Below are positions 1 to 5,357 of a stretch of 5,367 bases of DNA, piece after piece. Both the position numbers and the translations under genes were made by a program. This DNA comes from Treponema sp. (GTDB lineage Bacteria > Spirochaetota > Spirochaetia > Treponematales > Treponemataceae): positions 1 to 5,367 of the forward strand of contig JAEDIW010000091.1 in NCBI GenBank assembly GCA_016296655.1. Reading direction: 5' to 3'. Positions within the stretch are counted from its first letter, which is position 1; every line of letters starts with the position of its first letter. The notes under the pieces were generated by a model, which saw only the letters and a program-made list of their open reading frames with translations, was not told where the DNA came from and did not search any database.

Positions 1-471
1 TAAAATTTTAAAGATTTACGCTTTTTTTGTAAATTCTCAATGAAACTCGAAATTCGGACTAATAATAAAATTTTCATAGTTCATGGACATGATGATGCTT
101 TAATTCAAGAAGTTGAAAAGTTTATTAGAAAGATTGGTCTTGAACCAATTATATTACATGAACAAGCAAACAAAGGTTAAACGATAATTGAAAAAAATGA
201 GGAATATTCGGATGTTTCATTTGCAATTGTTTTGTACACACCTTGTGATGAAGGAAAAGATAAAAATGCAAGTATGTTACAAGCAAGAGCAAGACAAAAT
301 GTAGTTTTTGAACATGGTTATTTTATGGCAAAATAAGGAAGAAAAAATACTGTTGCACTTTATAAAGATGATGTTGAATTACCAGGTGATCTATCAGGAA
401 TTATATATGAAAAATATCAAACTAATTCTACTAATTGGAAATTAAATATAGTAAAAGAATTTGCTCTTTAA
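1..471 (+). pseudogene. TIR-like nucleotide-binding protein (CAP12/Pycsar-effector family), interrupted by two in-frame TAA codons
   Basis: Frame 1 reads as one continuous TIR-like domain. It opens with an IFIVHGHD strand and loop at 73-96, which is the hallmark start of the predicted nucleotide-binding TIR family (PF10137). It continues with a TIIEK motif at 181-195, whose Glu (190-192) is the expected NADase glutamate, then ARQNVVFEHGYFMAK at 289-333 and VELPGDLSG at 373-399. Members of this family are NAD-degrading effectors in phage-defence systems; that role is family knowledge. The frame is broken by TAA at 178-180, where relatives usually have Gln, and by TAA at 334-336, where relatives usually have Leu or Gln. 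It ends at TAA 469-471. No frameshift is visible. An ATG at 40-42 could start a lone domain, but relatives usually have an N-terminal domain, so the 5' part may lie outside the window or be lost. The C-terminus also seems a little short. Base composition is clearly more AT-rich than downstream genes, consistent with acquired DNA. Most likely a recently decayed defence gene. Confidence 0.8.
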
Positions 472-477
472 AAGAAC

Positions 478-521
478 AAAAGCCAGATTTATGAGATCTT
501 TTTCTCAAAAATCTGGCTTTT
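478..521 (+). terminator. Strong rho-independent terminator after the TIR-like pseudogene
   Basis: A perfect 13-bp inverted repeat (478-490 with 509-521, core AAAGCCAGATTT/AAATCTGGCTTT) continues after one A-A mismatch into a 5-bp stem (TGAGA 492-496 with TCTCA 503-507) closing a 6-base loop. The right arm runs into a T stretch (518-522) and the left arm begins with As, so it could work in both directions. It starts 6 bases after the last stop of the TIR-like frame, which fits termination of that former gene. Confidence 0.85.
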
Positions 522-531
522 TATTTCAGAC

Positions 532-571
532 CTTAAAATTGGAGACCTTTTTCAGTGGTCTCGGCTTTAAG
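532..571. other. Two-part hairpin in the gap before the TfoX-like gene
   Basis: CTTAAA (532-537) pairs with TTTAAG (566-571), and inside it GAGACC (542-547) pairs with GGTCTC (557-562) around a 9-base loop. A second AGACC at 528-532 could compete for the same GGTCT. No clean T run follows, so it is not a typical terminator. The rest of 472-684 has no gene that I can support and no promoter that I can place with confidence. Confidence 0.45.
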
Positions 572-684
572 AAAGGAACTTTTGTTTGGCGTTACGGGGC
601 TTTTTTCTTAAATCTAAAAAGAGCTGCTATGTGTGCGGAGTTTGTGTGCTGTGCTGAAAGTTGAAAATGTGTTATTATTTTTTT

Positions 685-1008
685 ATGGCAACTTCAAAAG
701 AATACATTGACTTCCTTCTTGACCAGCTTTCTTTACTTGAAGGAATTACCTTTCGCAAGATGATGGGCGAATACATCATTTATTTTGACGGAAAAATTGC
801 AGCCTATGTGTGTGATAACCGCCTGCTTGTAAAAATTACCCCAACGGCACAGAAAATGCTTCCTGCAGCTCCTGCCCAGCCACCATATTCTGGTGCAAAA
901 GATATGCTCCTTGTAGAAAATGTTGATGACAAAAATTTTCTTGCTGATTTGTTTAGAGCCATTGAGCCTGAGATGACAGTTCCGAAAAAGAAAAAACAAG
1001 GTAAGTGA
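685..1008 (+). CDS. TfoX N-terminal domain protein, single domain
   Basis: A 107-residue soluble protein matching the TfoX/Sxy N-terminal domain (PF04993). It begins with the typical ATSKEYIDFLLDQL helix, followed by the diagnostic FRKMMGEYIIYFDGK segment (about residues 23-37) and a strand ending in LLVKIT. It lacks the C-terminal helix-hairpin-helix domain of full competence regulators, so it is one of the common short stand-alone members whose exact job is unknown. The tail is lysine-rich (KKKKQGK) and could bind nucleic acid; that is inference. The start at 685 is chosen because the family begins at this Met; an ATG at 667 and a TTG at 661 would add six or eight residues (the 661 form reads MKMCYYFF before this Met) with no family support. 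No Shine-Dalgarno sequence is visible: the ATG follows seven Ts directly. The next gene starts 114 bases downstream, so co-transcription is possible but not shown. Confidence 0.85.
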   Translation: MATSKEYIDFLLDQLSLLEGITFRKMMGEYIIYFDGKIAAYVCDNRLLVKITPTAQKMLPAAPAQPPYSGAKDMLLVENVDDKNFLADLFRAIEPEMTVPKKKKQGK

Positions 1009-1017
1009 AAGTTTTTG

Positions 1018-1046
1018 TGATGGAGTGTACTAAAATATTTCCATCA
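1018..1046. other. Small inverted repeat between the TfoX-like and M15 genes
   Basis: TGATGGA (1018-1024) and TCCATCA (1040-1046) form a 7-bp stem with a 15-base AT-rich loop, 10 bases after the TfoX-like stop. No T run follows, so it may be a weak transcript-end or processing structure, or chance. Confidence 0.3.
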
Positions 1047-1122
1047 GGCTATTCTGTGCGAAAGCAAAGGCGAACGCAAGAGTATGCTTGAATTTCCGAA
1101 TGTAACAGATTATCCTTTTTTT

Positions 1123-1836
1123 ATGAAAACAAAAAACACAATAATTCTGTCAGTTTTTGCCATCATCTGTGCTGCTTCACTTACAGCAGGTTCTGTTTCT
1201 GATAAAAAATCAGAATTTGCAAAAGAAAGTGGCTTTTATATGGAAGAAATCAGCAAAAAAAGTGAAATTTATAAGCGAATAAATGGGAAATCATACAAGG
1301 ATGACTGTACTGTTCCTTTAAGTCATCTTCGCTATATTCATACTCTATGCAAAGCTTTGGACGGTTCAACCCACGAAGGTGAAATGGTCTGCAACAAACA
1401 CATCGCAGAGGCTCTTCTGGAAATTTTCCAAACACTGTACGAAGCTGATTATCCGATTGAGCGGATGATTTTGATTGACGAATACGATGCCGATGATGAA
1501 AAATCAATGGAGGACAACAATTCTTCCTGCTTTAATTTCAGGTTCATTTCACATACAAAACGGATTTCAAAACACGGACTTGGACTTGCTGTCGATATAA
1601 ATCCTCTTTACAATCCGTACATCAAAGAAGTAGACGGCAAAACGATTATCGAACCAATAACTGCAGGTACTTACACAGACAGAAATGCAGATTTCAACTA
1701 CAAAATCGACGAAAATGACCTGGCATACAAACTGTTTACCAAGCATGGATTTGAATGGGGCGGAAACTGGCAGAAACTGAAAGATTATCAGCATTTTGAA
1801 ATTCCTACTTATGTTATAGAAAAACTTTACAGGTAA
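1123..1836 (+). CDS. Secreted M15-family zinc D-alanyl-D-alanine carboxypeptidase-like protein
   Basis: A 237-residue protein with an N-terminal signal peptide: MKTKN, then a hydrophobic stretch at about residues 6-22, with cleavage probably near residues 22-25. The C-terminal half is a M15 peptidase of the M15_4 type (PF13539). Zinc ligands are visible as H151 and D158 in SKHGLGLAVDINP and H224 in DYQHFE, with D221 as the expected general base. The preceding NNSSCFNFRF segment (R140), the NPY after the first motif and the GFEWGGNW before the last are typical of the family. All key residues are present, so it should be active, trimming peptidoglycan stem peptides in the periplasm. Its physiological substrate cannot be read from the sequence. 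The start at 1123 is preferred over the in-frame ATG at 1084 because it puts the signal peptide at the very N-terminus; the longer form would add 13 residues ahead of it. There is no Shine-Dalgarno sequence; the ATG follows seven Ts. A cysteine at residue 16 lies in the signal region, but isoleucine before it makes a lipoprotein unlikely. Confidence 0.88.
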   Translation: MKTKNTIILSVFAIICAASLTAGSVSDKKSEFAKESGFYMEEISKKSEIYKRINGKSYKDDCTVPLSHLRYIHTLCKALDGSTHEGEMVCNKHIAEALLEIFQTLYEADYPIERMILIDEYDADDEKSMEDNNSSCFNFRFISHTKRISKHGLGLAVDINPLYNPYIKEVDGKTIIEPITAGTYTDRNADFNYKIDENDLAYKLFTKHGFEWGGNWQKLKDYQHFEIPTYVIEKLYR

Positions 1837-1942
1837 AAGTAGCTCGAAAATCCCCCGAAAATCCAACTTTTTTCAAAATAATCCAACTGGTAAAAATGGC
1901 GCTTGCTTAATACTCTTATAGCCGATGATAGAATTCTGTTTC

Positions 1943-1948
1943 AAGGAG
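1943..1948 (+). promoter_or_regulatory. Ribosome binding site AAGGAG that fixes the start at 1954
   Basis: AAGGAG lies 5 bases before the ATG at 1954. This argues against the in-frame upstream TTG at 1903, which has no such site. The gap 1837-1953 otherwise shows short repeats of the ATCCAAC type (1861-1867, 1881-1887) and no clear terminator for the M15 gene. Confidence 0.8.
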
Positions 1949-1953
1949 TGTTT

Positions 1954-2934
1954 ATGATTTTTAGTTTTGTTTTTTCATTTATTTTAATTTTGCTGATTAC
2001 TTTTCTGGCGGTTGGTGTAAGCGGCGGTTCTTTGCTTTATATTTTGGATTTGCCTTCGTTTGCCGGCGTCTTGTTGATTTTTGCAATTTCCATAATTTTA
2101 AGCGGCTACGGAAAAGTTTTTTGCAGCATTTTTTCTTCGCACAAAAAGTTTGCAGCTTTTGATTTTCAGCAATTAAAAAAAGCAGATGAAGCGCTGGATT
2201 TTTCTATTAAACTGCTTTTTTATTCTGCCATTTTGGTTCCAGTTCTCATTTTGATTTACACTTTATCCAACGCATCAAAATCGGAATATTTTTTTTCTCA
2301 CCTTGGTCTGAATTGTGCGGTTTTGCTTTTGAGCCTTTTGTATTTATCTCTGCTCGAAATGATTTTGATTACGGCAAAAGCAAAAATCCGCAAAAGTTCT
2401 GTTTTGTTCATGGCAGAAGATTTTCAGCAAAATGACTCAAAACAAGACTCAAAACAAAAAGCAGACGTAAAATCAGTTTTCAAAAACATAACTGGCTTTG
2501 TTTTGCTGGCGGCAGTTTTCACCGCTTATGGATTTTTTTCGGGAGTTTATTCGTGGGGTTCTGGCAACGTAATTTTTGCAATAATTGATTTACCTTCCAT
2601 AATGATTCAGATTTTCTTTGTTTTGCCTTTGATTGCAATTTCAGGGAATTTTTCGATTTTGTTCAAAGGGCTTAAATCTGCTTTTTGCGGCATTAAAATT
2701 GATTTAAAATCGAAAAATCTTTTTCAAAATGCTTTAAAATCGGCAATGTCATTGAACTGGTGCAGCTGTTTTGCTACAGTGATTTGCAGTGCTGTCTGCA
2801 TCCTTGGCGATTTGAGCGATTTTTCCAAACTTTCTGCAAATCTTGCAGTTGGATTCATTCCATTTTTTTATGTGGCCTGCGTAAATCTTGTGCTGCTTTT
2901 TGCTGAAATAAAGGTTTGCAAGGCTGCTTTGTGA
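1954..2934 (+). CDS. Eight-helix membrane protein built from two MotA/ExbB-like four-helix units
   Basis: A 326-residue integral membrane protein that I cannot name. Two halves mirror each other. Half 1 has a helix at about 2-21, GGSLLYILDLPS (24-35), a helix at 36-60, a short polar stretch, and helices at 86-106 and 117-140. Half 2 has a helix at 179-198, WGSGNVIFAIIDLPS (201-215), a helix at 216-237, a polar stretch, and helices at 266-286 and 297-319. The DLPS motifs are exactly 180 residues apart. A glycine-rich segment followed by a 'D-x-PS' just before the second helix is how MotA stator proteins begin, and the later helix pair recalls the MotA/TolQ/ExbB channel core. The loop between the second and third helices is only about 25 residues, so the large cytoplasmic domain that MotA uses to drive the flagellar rotor is missing; a stator role is unlikely. 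A polar linker with two DSKQ repeats (161-168) joins the halves. The next gene begins 16 bases later, so the two are probably co-transcribed. Family link is inference. Confidence 0.75.
   Translation: MIFSFVFSFILILLITFLAVGVSGGSLLYILDLPSFAGVLLIFAISIILSGYGKVFCSIFSSHKKFAAFDFQQLKKADEALDFSIKLLFYSAILVPVLILIYTLSNASKSEYFFSHLGLNCAVLLLSLLYLSLLEMILITAKAKIRKSSVLFMAEDFQQNDSKQDSKQKADVKSVFKNITGFVLLAAVFTAYGFFSGVYSWGSGNVIFAIIDLPSIMIQIFFVLPLIAISGNFSILFKGLKSAFCGIKIDLKSKNLFQNALKSAMSLNWCSCFATVICSAVCILGDLSDFSKLSANLAVGFIPFFYVACVNLVLLFAEIKVCKAAL
2434..2457 (+). repeat. Tandem 12-bp direct repeat in the linker of the membrane protein
   Basis: GACTCAAAACAA occurs twice back to back (2434-2445, 2446-2457) and encodes DSKQ twice in the polar linker between the two helical halves. 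Because the unit is a multiple of three, gain or loss of a copy would change linker length without breaking the frame. Confidence 0.85.
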
Positions 2935-2950
2935 GTCTGGCGTAAGTTTC

Positions 2951-3544
2951 ATGGAAAATATGATTTTTGATTTTGTAGCAGTTGCAGTTACAGGTGTGAT
3001 TTTAACATTTATAACTGCACGAAAAAAAGATTTTTTCTCAAAAATGATGCAGAATTCTGTTACGGCAGGACTTTTACTCACCGTCATTAAACTTCTGATT
3101 TTTATTGGCCGGCTGGAATATTTTTCCAAAGGCGGACATTTTTCGCAAATTCCAGATTTCCAGAAAGATTTACAAAATGATTTTCAGAATTTTAATCTTA
3201 AGCTGCCGGTTCTCGTCATCATACAATTCCGCCCGCTTTTAACAGGATTTTTCTTTGGAATTATTTCTTCTATTATAGATGCCATAAATACAGTAAGAAA
3301 CGATTCCTCGCAAAGCAATCAGGCTCAACTTTCTTCCATTAAAAAGCAAATTGATTTCAGCGTACTTTCCAGACGTGAAATTGAAGTTGCACGGCTGGCA
3401 GCAAAAGGATGCACAAACGCACAGATTGCCGACGAACTTTTTATCAGCATAGAAACTGTAAAAAGCCACATGAATTCAATTTTTGAAAAACTCAGCATTT
3501 CTTCCAGAAAAGAACTTGTGCTGTGGGGGAACACAAATTCGTAA
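2951..3544 (+). CDS. Membrane-anchored LuxR-type (GerE) helix-turn-helix regulator
   Basis: A 197-residue protein with three predicted membrane helices (about 4-22, 37-54, 86-109), a polar linker (110-136) and a C-terminal LuxR/GerE DNA-binding domain at 138-192. The DNA-binding part is textbook: LSRREIEVARLAAKG, then TNAQIADELFIS, then the recognition helix ETVKSHMNSIFEKL. There is no receiver, PAS or autoinducer-binding domain, so the membrane part must be the sensor or must contact a partner. The DNA-binding end should face the cytoplasm. The helix 2 to helix 3 arrangement resembles the last two helices of each half of the preceding membrane protein, suggesting common descent or a partner interface; this is inference. 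K47 sits inside helix 2 and R94 near the start of helix 3. The gene starts 16 bases after its neighbour's stop, with no strong Shine-Dalgarno, so translation may be coupled. ATG 2960 is an alternative start. Targets are unknown; the regulator may control its own operon. Confidence 0.85.
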   Translation: MENMIFDFVAVAVTGVILTFITARKKDFFSKMMQNSVTAGLLLTVIKLLIFIGRLEYFSKGGHFSQIPDFQKDLQNDFQNFNLKLPVLVIIQFRPLLTGFFFGIISSIIDAINTVRNDSSQSNQAQLSSIKKQIDFSVLSRREIEVARLAAKGCTNAQIADELFISIETVKSHMNSIFEKLSISSRKELVLWGNTNS

Positions 3545-3598
3545 ATCAACATTTTTGCCCGCAGAGGCTTTTCACATTGATATGAGTCCGAAATATTT

Positions 3599-3635
3599 CC
3601 CTGCAATCTGAAATTTTTCAGGCAAGGGCTTTTTT
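3599..3635 (+). terminator. Rho-independent terminator after the LuxR-type gene
   Basis: CCCTGC (3599-3604) pairs with GC-A-AGGG (3622-3628, one bulged A), and CTGAAA (3608-3613) pairs with TTTCAG (3616-3621), with AAT bulged on the left arm. Six Ts follow (3630-3635). It sits 54 bases after the LuxR-type stop, in the gap where the two convergent transcripts meet. No equally good terminator was found for the minus-strand Rrf2 gene in 3545-3694. Confidence 0.7.
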
Positions 3636-3694
3636 AGCTGCCATTGTTTTATTTGCAAAAAGCACAGTACATAGTGGCTAACCATGAATGTCTG

Positions 3695-4120
3695 CTAAAT
3701 ATAAAACATATAGGCATTATTTTCCCTGGTCGTTTCAACTATTTTGTCTAGTGTAACAGAATCTACATAATCATTTAAGGCTTTTTCAAATCCTGACCAG
3801 AAAGATTCATTTCCGCAGGTTTTAAAGGCCTTACCGGCTGACGAACCTCTAGGCGCAAGATCACCTTCCATTGCCCTCAGAATTTCACCGACAGTATATT
3901 CAGAAACAGGTTTAGTGAGCCTGTAGCCGCCATTATTTCCGCGCAAACCTTCCACAAGACCTGCTTTTCCAAGCTGAATTAGTATCTGTTCAAGATATTT
4001 TACCGAAAGATTTTGTCTGTGAGAAATTTTTTTCATGGGAACGTATGAATTACCATCCTGTTCTGCAAGAACTTCCATGGTCATTAAAGCGTATTGCCCT
4101 CTTGTGCTGATTTTAAGCAT
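3695..4120 (-). CDS. Rrf2-family winged helix-turn-helix transcriptional regulator
   Basis: A 141-residue cytoplasmic repressor of the Rrf2 family (IscR/CymR/NsrR relatives). The N-terminus MLKISTRGQYALMTMEVLA, the recognition helix region LSVKYLEQILIQLGKAGLV (38-56) and the wing RGNNGGYRLTKP (60-71) are all characteristic, followed by the dimerisation helix (about 108-130, ending DYVDSVTLDKIVE). Fe-S-binding members carry three cysteines around residues 90-105; here only C102 remains, with the first two positions occupied by the RGSSAGKAF stretch. So an IscR-like [2Fe-2S] cluster is unlikely, and it may respond to a metabolite or protein partner, as CymR does with cysteine synthase. It lies 2 bases after the M20 amidohydrolase gene on the same strand and its ribosome binding site lies inside that gene's last codons, so it is probably co-transcribed and translationally coupled. 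Autoregulation of the operon is an inference. Confidence 0.93.
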   Translation of the reverse strand: MLKISTRGQYALMTMEVLAEQDGNSYVPMKKISHRQNLSVKYLEQILIQLGKAGLVEGLRGNNGGYRLTKPVSEYTVGEILRAMEGDLAPRGSSAGKAFKTCGNESFWSGFEKALNDYVDSVTLDKIVETTRENNAYMFYI

Positions 4121-4122
4121 GT

Positions 4123-5295
4123 TTACCTCTCAGCCTTTCCCAAGTAATCCAGCGTATACTGAACTGCAAGTGATGCTGCAACTGCCAGTGCATTTTTTGC
4201 CAGATCAAAATGTTCGTTATGATGAGCAACGCTTGTGCTTGGGCTGTCTGCAGAACCCACATGAACATAAGTTCCCAAAGCTTTCCTCGAATAGTCGGCA
4301 AAATTGTCTGAGCCAAAACGTTTGCTTATATCTGTAAGCACATTTTCTGCACCTGCAATTTTCTTTGCAGACTCAATAACTTCGCCAGCGGTTTCTGCAG
4401 GATTGATGCAGGAGTCGCAGATGTCTTCTATGTCAACCTCAGCCGAACCTCCGAATTCCCAGGCAGTTTCTGAAGCAATTTTTATGACAGAATCAGCAAG
4501 CTTTTTGCGGCTTTCAGCAGAAAATGCCCTTATTGTTCCTTCAATTTCTGCCTCTCCAGCAATAATATTGTAGGTTGAACCTGCATGTACGCTGCCAATG
4601 CCAAGAATGGCTCCTTCAACAGGAGAAATAATTTTGCTTACAACCATGTGCAATTTGGAAATAATCAGGCTTGCTATAAAAACCGAATCAACCCCATTTT
4701 GCGGAGTTGTAATGTGAGCGGCTTTTCCATGAATTTTTATGCGGAATCGGTCACAGCTAGCCATATCTGCACCAATTTTTATACCGATTTTTCCGACTTC
4801 CATCCCAGAAGCAAAATGAATTCCAAAAGTTCTGTCTACATTGTCCAAAATCCCGGCTGCTATAATATCACGTGCGCCTTTACCAATTTCTTCGGCTGCC
4901 TGGAAAGCCAGAATAACTTTTCCAGAAAAATCATCTTTATGCTTTAATATTAATTTTGCGGCCCCCAGTAAATATGCAGCGTGTCCGTCGTGACCACAAG
5001 CATGCATGATTCCATCATTTTGACTTTTATATGGAACTTCATTTTTTTCCTGAATTGGCAGTGCATCTATATCTGCACGAATAAAAAGGGTACGGCCTGG
5101 ACGACCAGAATCAATCTCTGCAATTACATTTGTGCCTGCAACTCTGTTACTTTTTATTCCAAGTTTGTTCAATTCTTCTTCAATATGCAGGCATGTGTTA
5201 AATTCTTGCAAGCCAAGTTCTGGGTGAGAATGGAAATAATTCCTTTGTTTCCAAAGATAATCAAGGATATTTTCTGATTCACTAACAATACTCAT
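4123..5295 (-). CDS. M20-family metallo-amidohydrolase (amino-acid N-acyl hydrolase type)
   Basis: A 390-residue cytoplasmic enzyme of the M20D group (hippurate hydrolase, IAA-amino-acid hydrolase, N-acetyl-diaminopimelate deacetylase relatives), of normal family length. Visible motifs in order: HSHPELGLQE, the ADIDALPI segment, HACGHDGH with metal ligands C100 and H102, AAEE with catalytic E135 and metal ligand E136, H160 in GIHF, the dimerisation-domain GKAAHITTPQNGVD insert, and H359 in HHNEHFD. All metal ligands are in place, so it should be active, cleaving an N-acyl or N-acetyl group from an amino acid or peptide. The exact substrate cannot be told from sequence; the annotation 'N-acetyl-diaminopimelate deacetylase' would be too specific. 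The start at 5295 is chosen because GGGAG lies 7 bases upstream; a TTG at 5301 would leave no room for that site. It is the first gene of a two-gene minus-strand operon with the Rrf2 regulator, which suggests regulated amino-acid or peptide salvage. Confidence 0.92.
   Translation of the reverse strand: MSIVSESENILDYLWKQRNYFHSHPELGLQEFNTCLHIEEELNKLGIKSNRVAGTNVIAEIDSGRPGRTLFIRADIDALPIQEKNEVPYKSQNDGIMHACGHDGHAAYLLGAAKLILKHKDDFSGKVILAFQAAEEIGKGARDIIAAGILDNVDRTFGIHFASGMEVGKIGIKIGADMASCDRFRIKIHGKAAHITTPQNGVDSVFIASLIISKLHMVVSKIISPVEGAILGIGSVHAGSTYNIIAGEAEIEGTIRAFSAESRKKLADSVIKIASETAWEFGGSAEVDIEDICDSCINPAETAGEVIESAKKIAGAENVLTDISKRFGSDNFADYSRKALGTYVHVGSADSPSTSVAHHNEHFDLAKNALAVAASLAVQYTLDYLGKAER
4126..4130 (-). 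promoter_or_regulatory. Ribosome binding site (AGAGG) of the Rrf2 gene, inside the end of the M20 gene
   Basis: On the minus strand AGAGG precedes the Rrf2 ATG by 5 bases (TAAAC) and overlaps the last Glu-Arg codons of the M20 gene, whose TAA stop forms part of the spacer. This supports both the Rrf2 start at 4120 and translational coupling. Confidence 0.75.
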
Positions 5296-5302
5296 ATTCA
5301 AT

Positions 5303-5307
5303 CTCCC
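5303..5307 (-). promoter_or_regulatory. Ribosome binding site (GGGAG) of the M20 gene
   Basis: Read on the minus strand, GGGAG lies 7 bases before the ATG at 5295 and decides between that start and the in-frame TTG two codons upstream. A TATTCT-like -10 box can be drawn between this site and the hairpin to the right, but its -35 partner is poor, so no promoter is called. Confidence 0.75.
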
Positions 5308-5318
5308 ATAAAAATTAG

Positions 5319-5357
5319 AATAAAAGCTCTGACGATGTTTCAGGCAGAGTTTTTATT
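5319..5357 (-). terminator. Hairpin upstream of the M20 gene, probable terminator of a gene beyond the right edge
   Basis: Arms 5319-5331 (AATAAAAGCTCTG) and 5345-5357 (CAGAGTTTTTATT) pair over 13 bp with one G-T wobble around a 13-base loop. Each arm is A- or T-rich on its outer side, so it could end transcription from either direction. On the minus strand it lies between the window edge and the M20 ribosome binding site, so it most likely ends an upstream minus-strand gene. It could instead be a leader attenuator of the M20-Rrf2 transcript. Confidence 0.65.

Noticed and set aside
178..336. Reassignment of TAA to Gln as an explanation for the in-frame stops
   Set aside because: The M15, LuxR-type and M20 genes in this window use TAA as a real stop at the expected protein end, so decay or error is simpler.
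585..605. Possible integron attC-like site (GGCGTTACGGGGC)
   Set aside because: It does not fit the GTTRRRY core and no matching RYYYAAC partner forms the expected long imperfect hairpin.
461..664. A 67-residue plus-strand open frame across the gap
   Set aside because: It runs straight through the perfect terminator hairpin, has no ribosome binding site and its composition is low-complexity (Phe/Lys-rich) with no recognisable domain.
1123..1200. Lipoprotein signal in the M15 protein
   Set aside because: The only cysteine in the region is preceded by Ile-Ile, which is a poor lipobox even for spirochaetes.
1888..1934. Promoter candidates before the membrane protein gene (TAATAC or TAGAAT as -10)
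   Set aside because: No -35 box at acceptable spacing could be found, and the region is too AT-rich to trust a single hexamer.
1954..2934. Flagellar stator MotA
   Set aside because: The large cytoplasmic loop between helices 2 and 3 is absent, the unit is duplicated and no MotB-like gene follows.
3672..3694. Inverted repeat near the end of the Rrf2 gene as its terminator
   Set aside because: Pairing is broken by several mismatches and no T run follows on the minus strand.
4035..5277. Several plus-strand open frames opposite the M20 and Rrf2 genes
   Set aside because: They are antisense shadows of well-conserved genes, lack ribosome binding sites and contain no recognisable domains.
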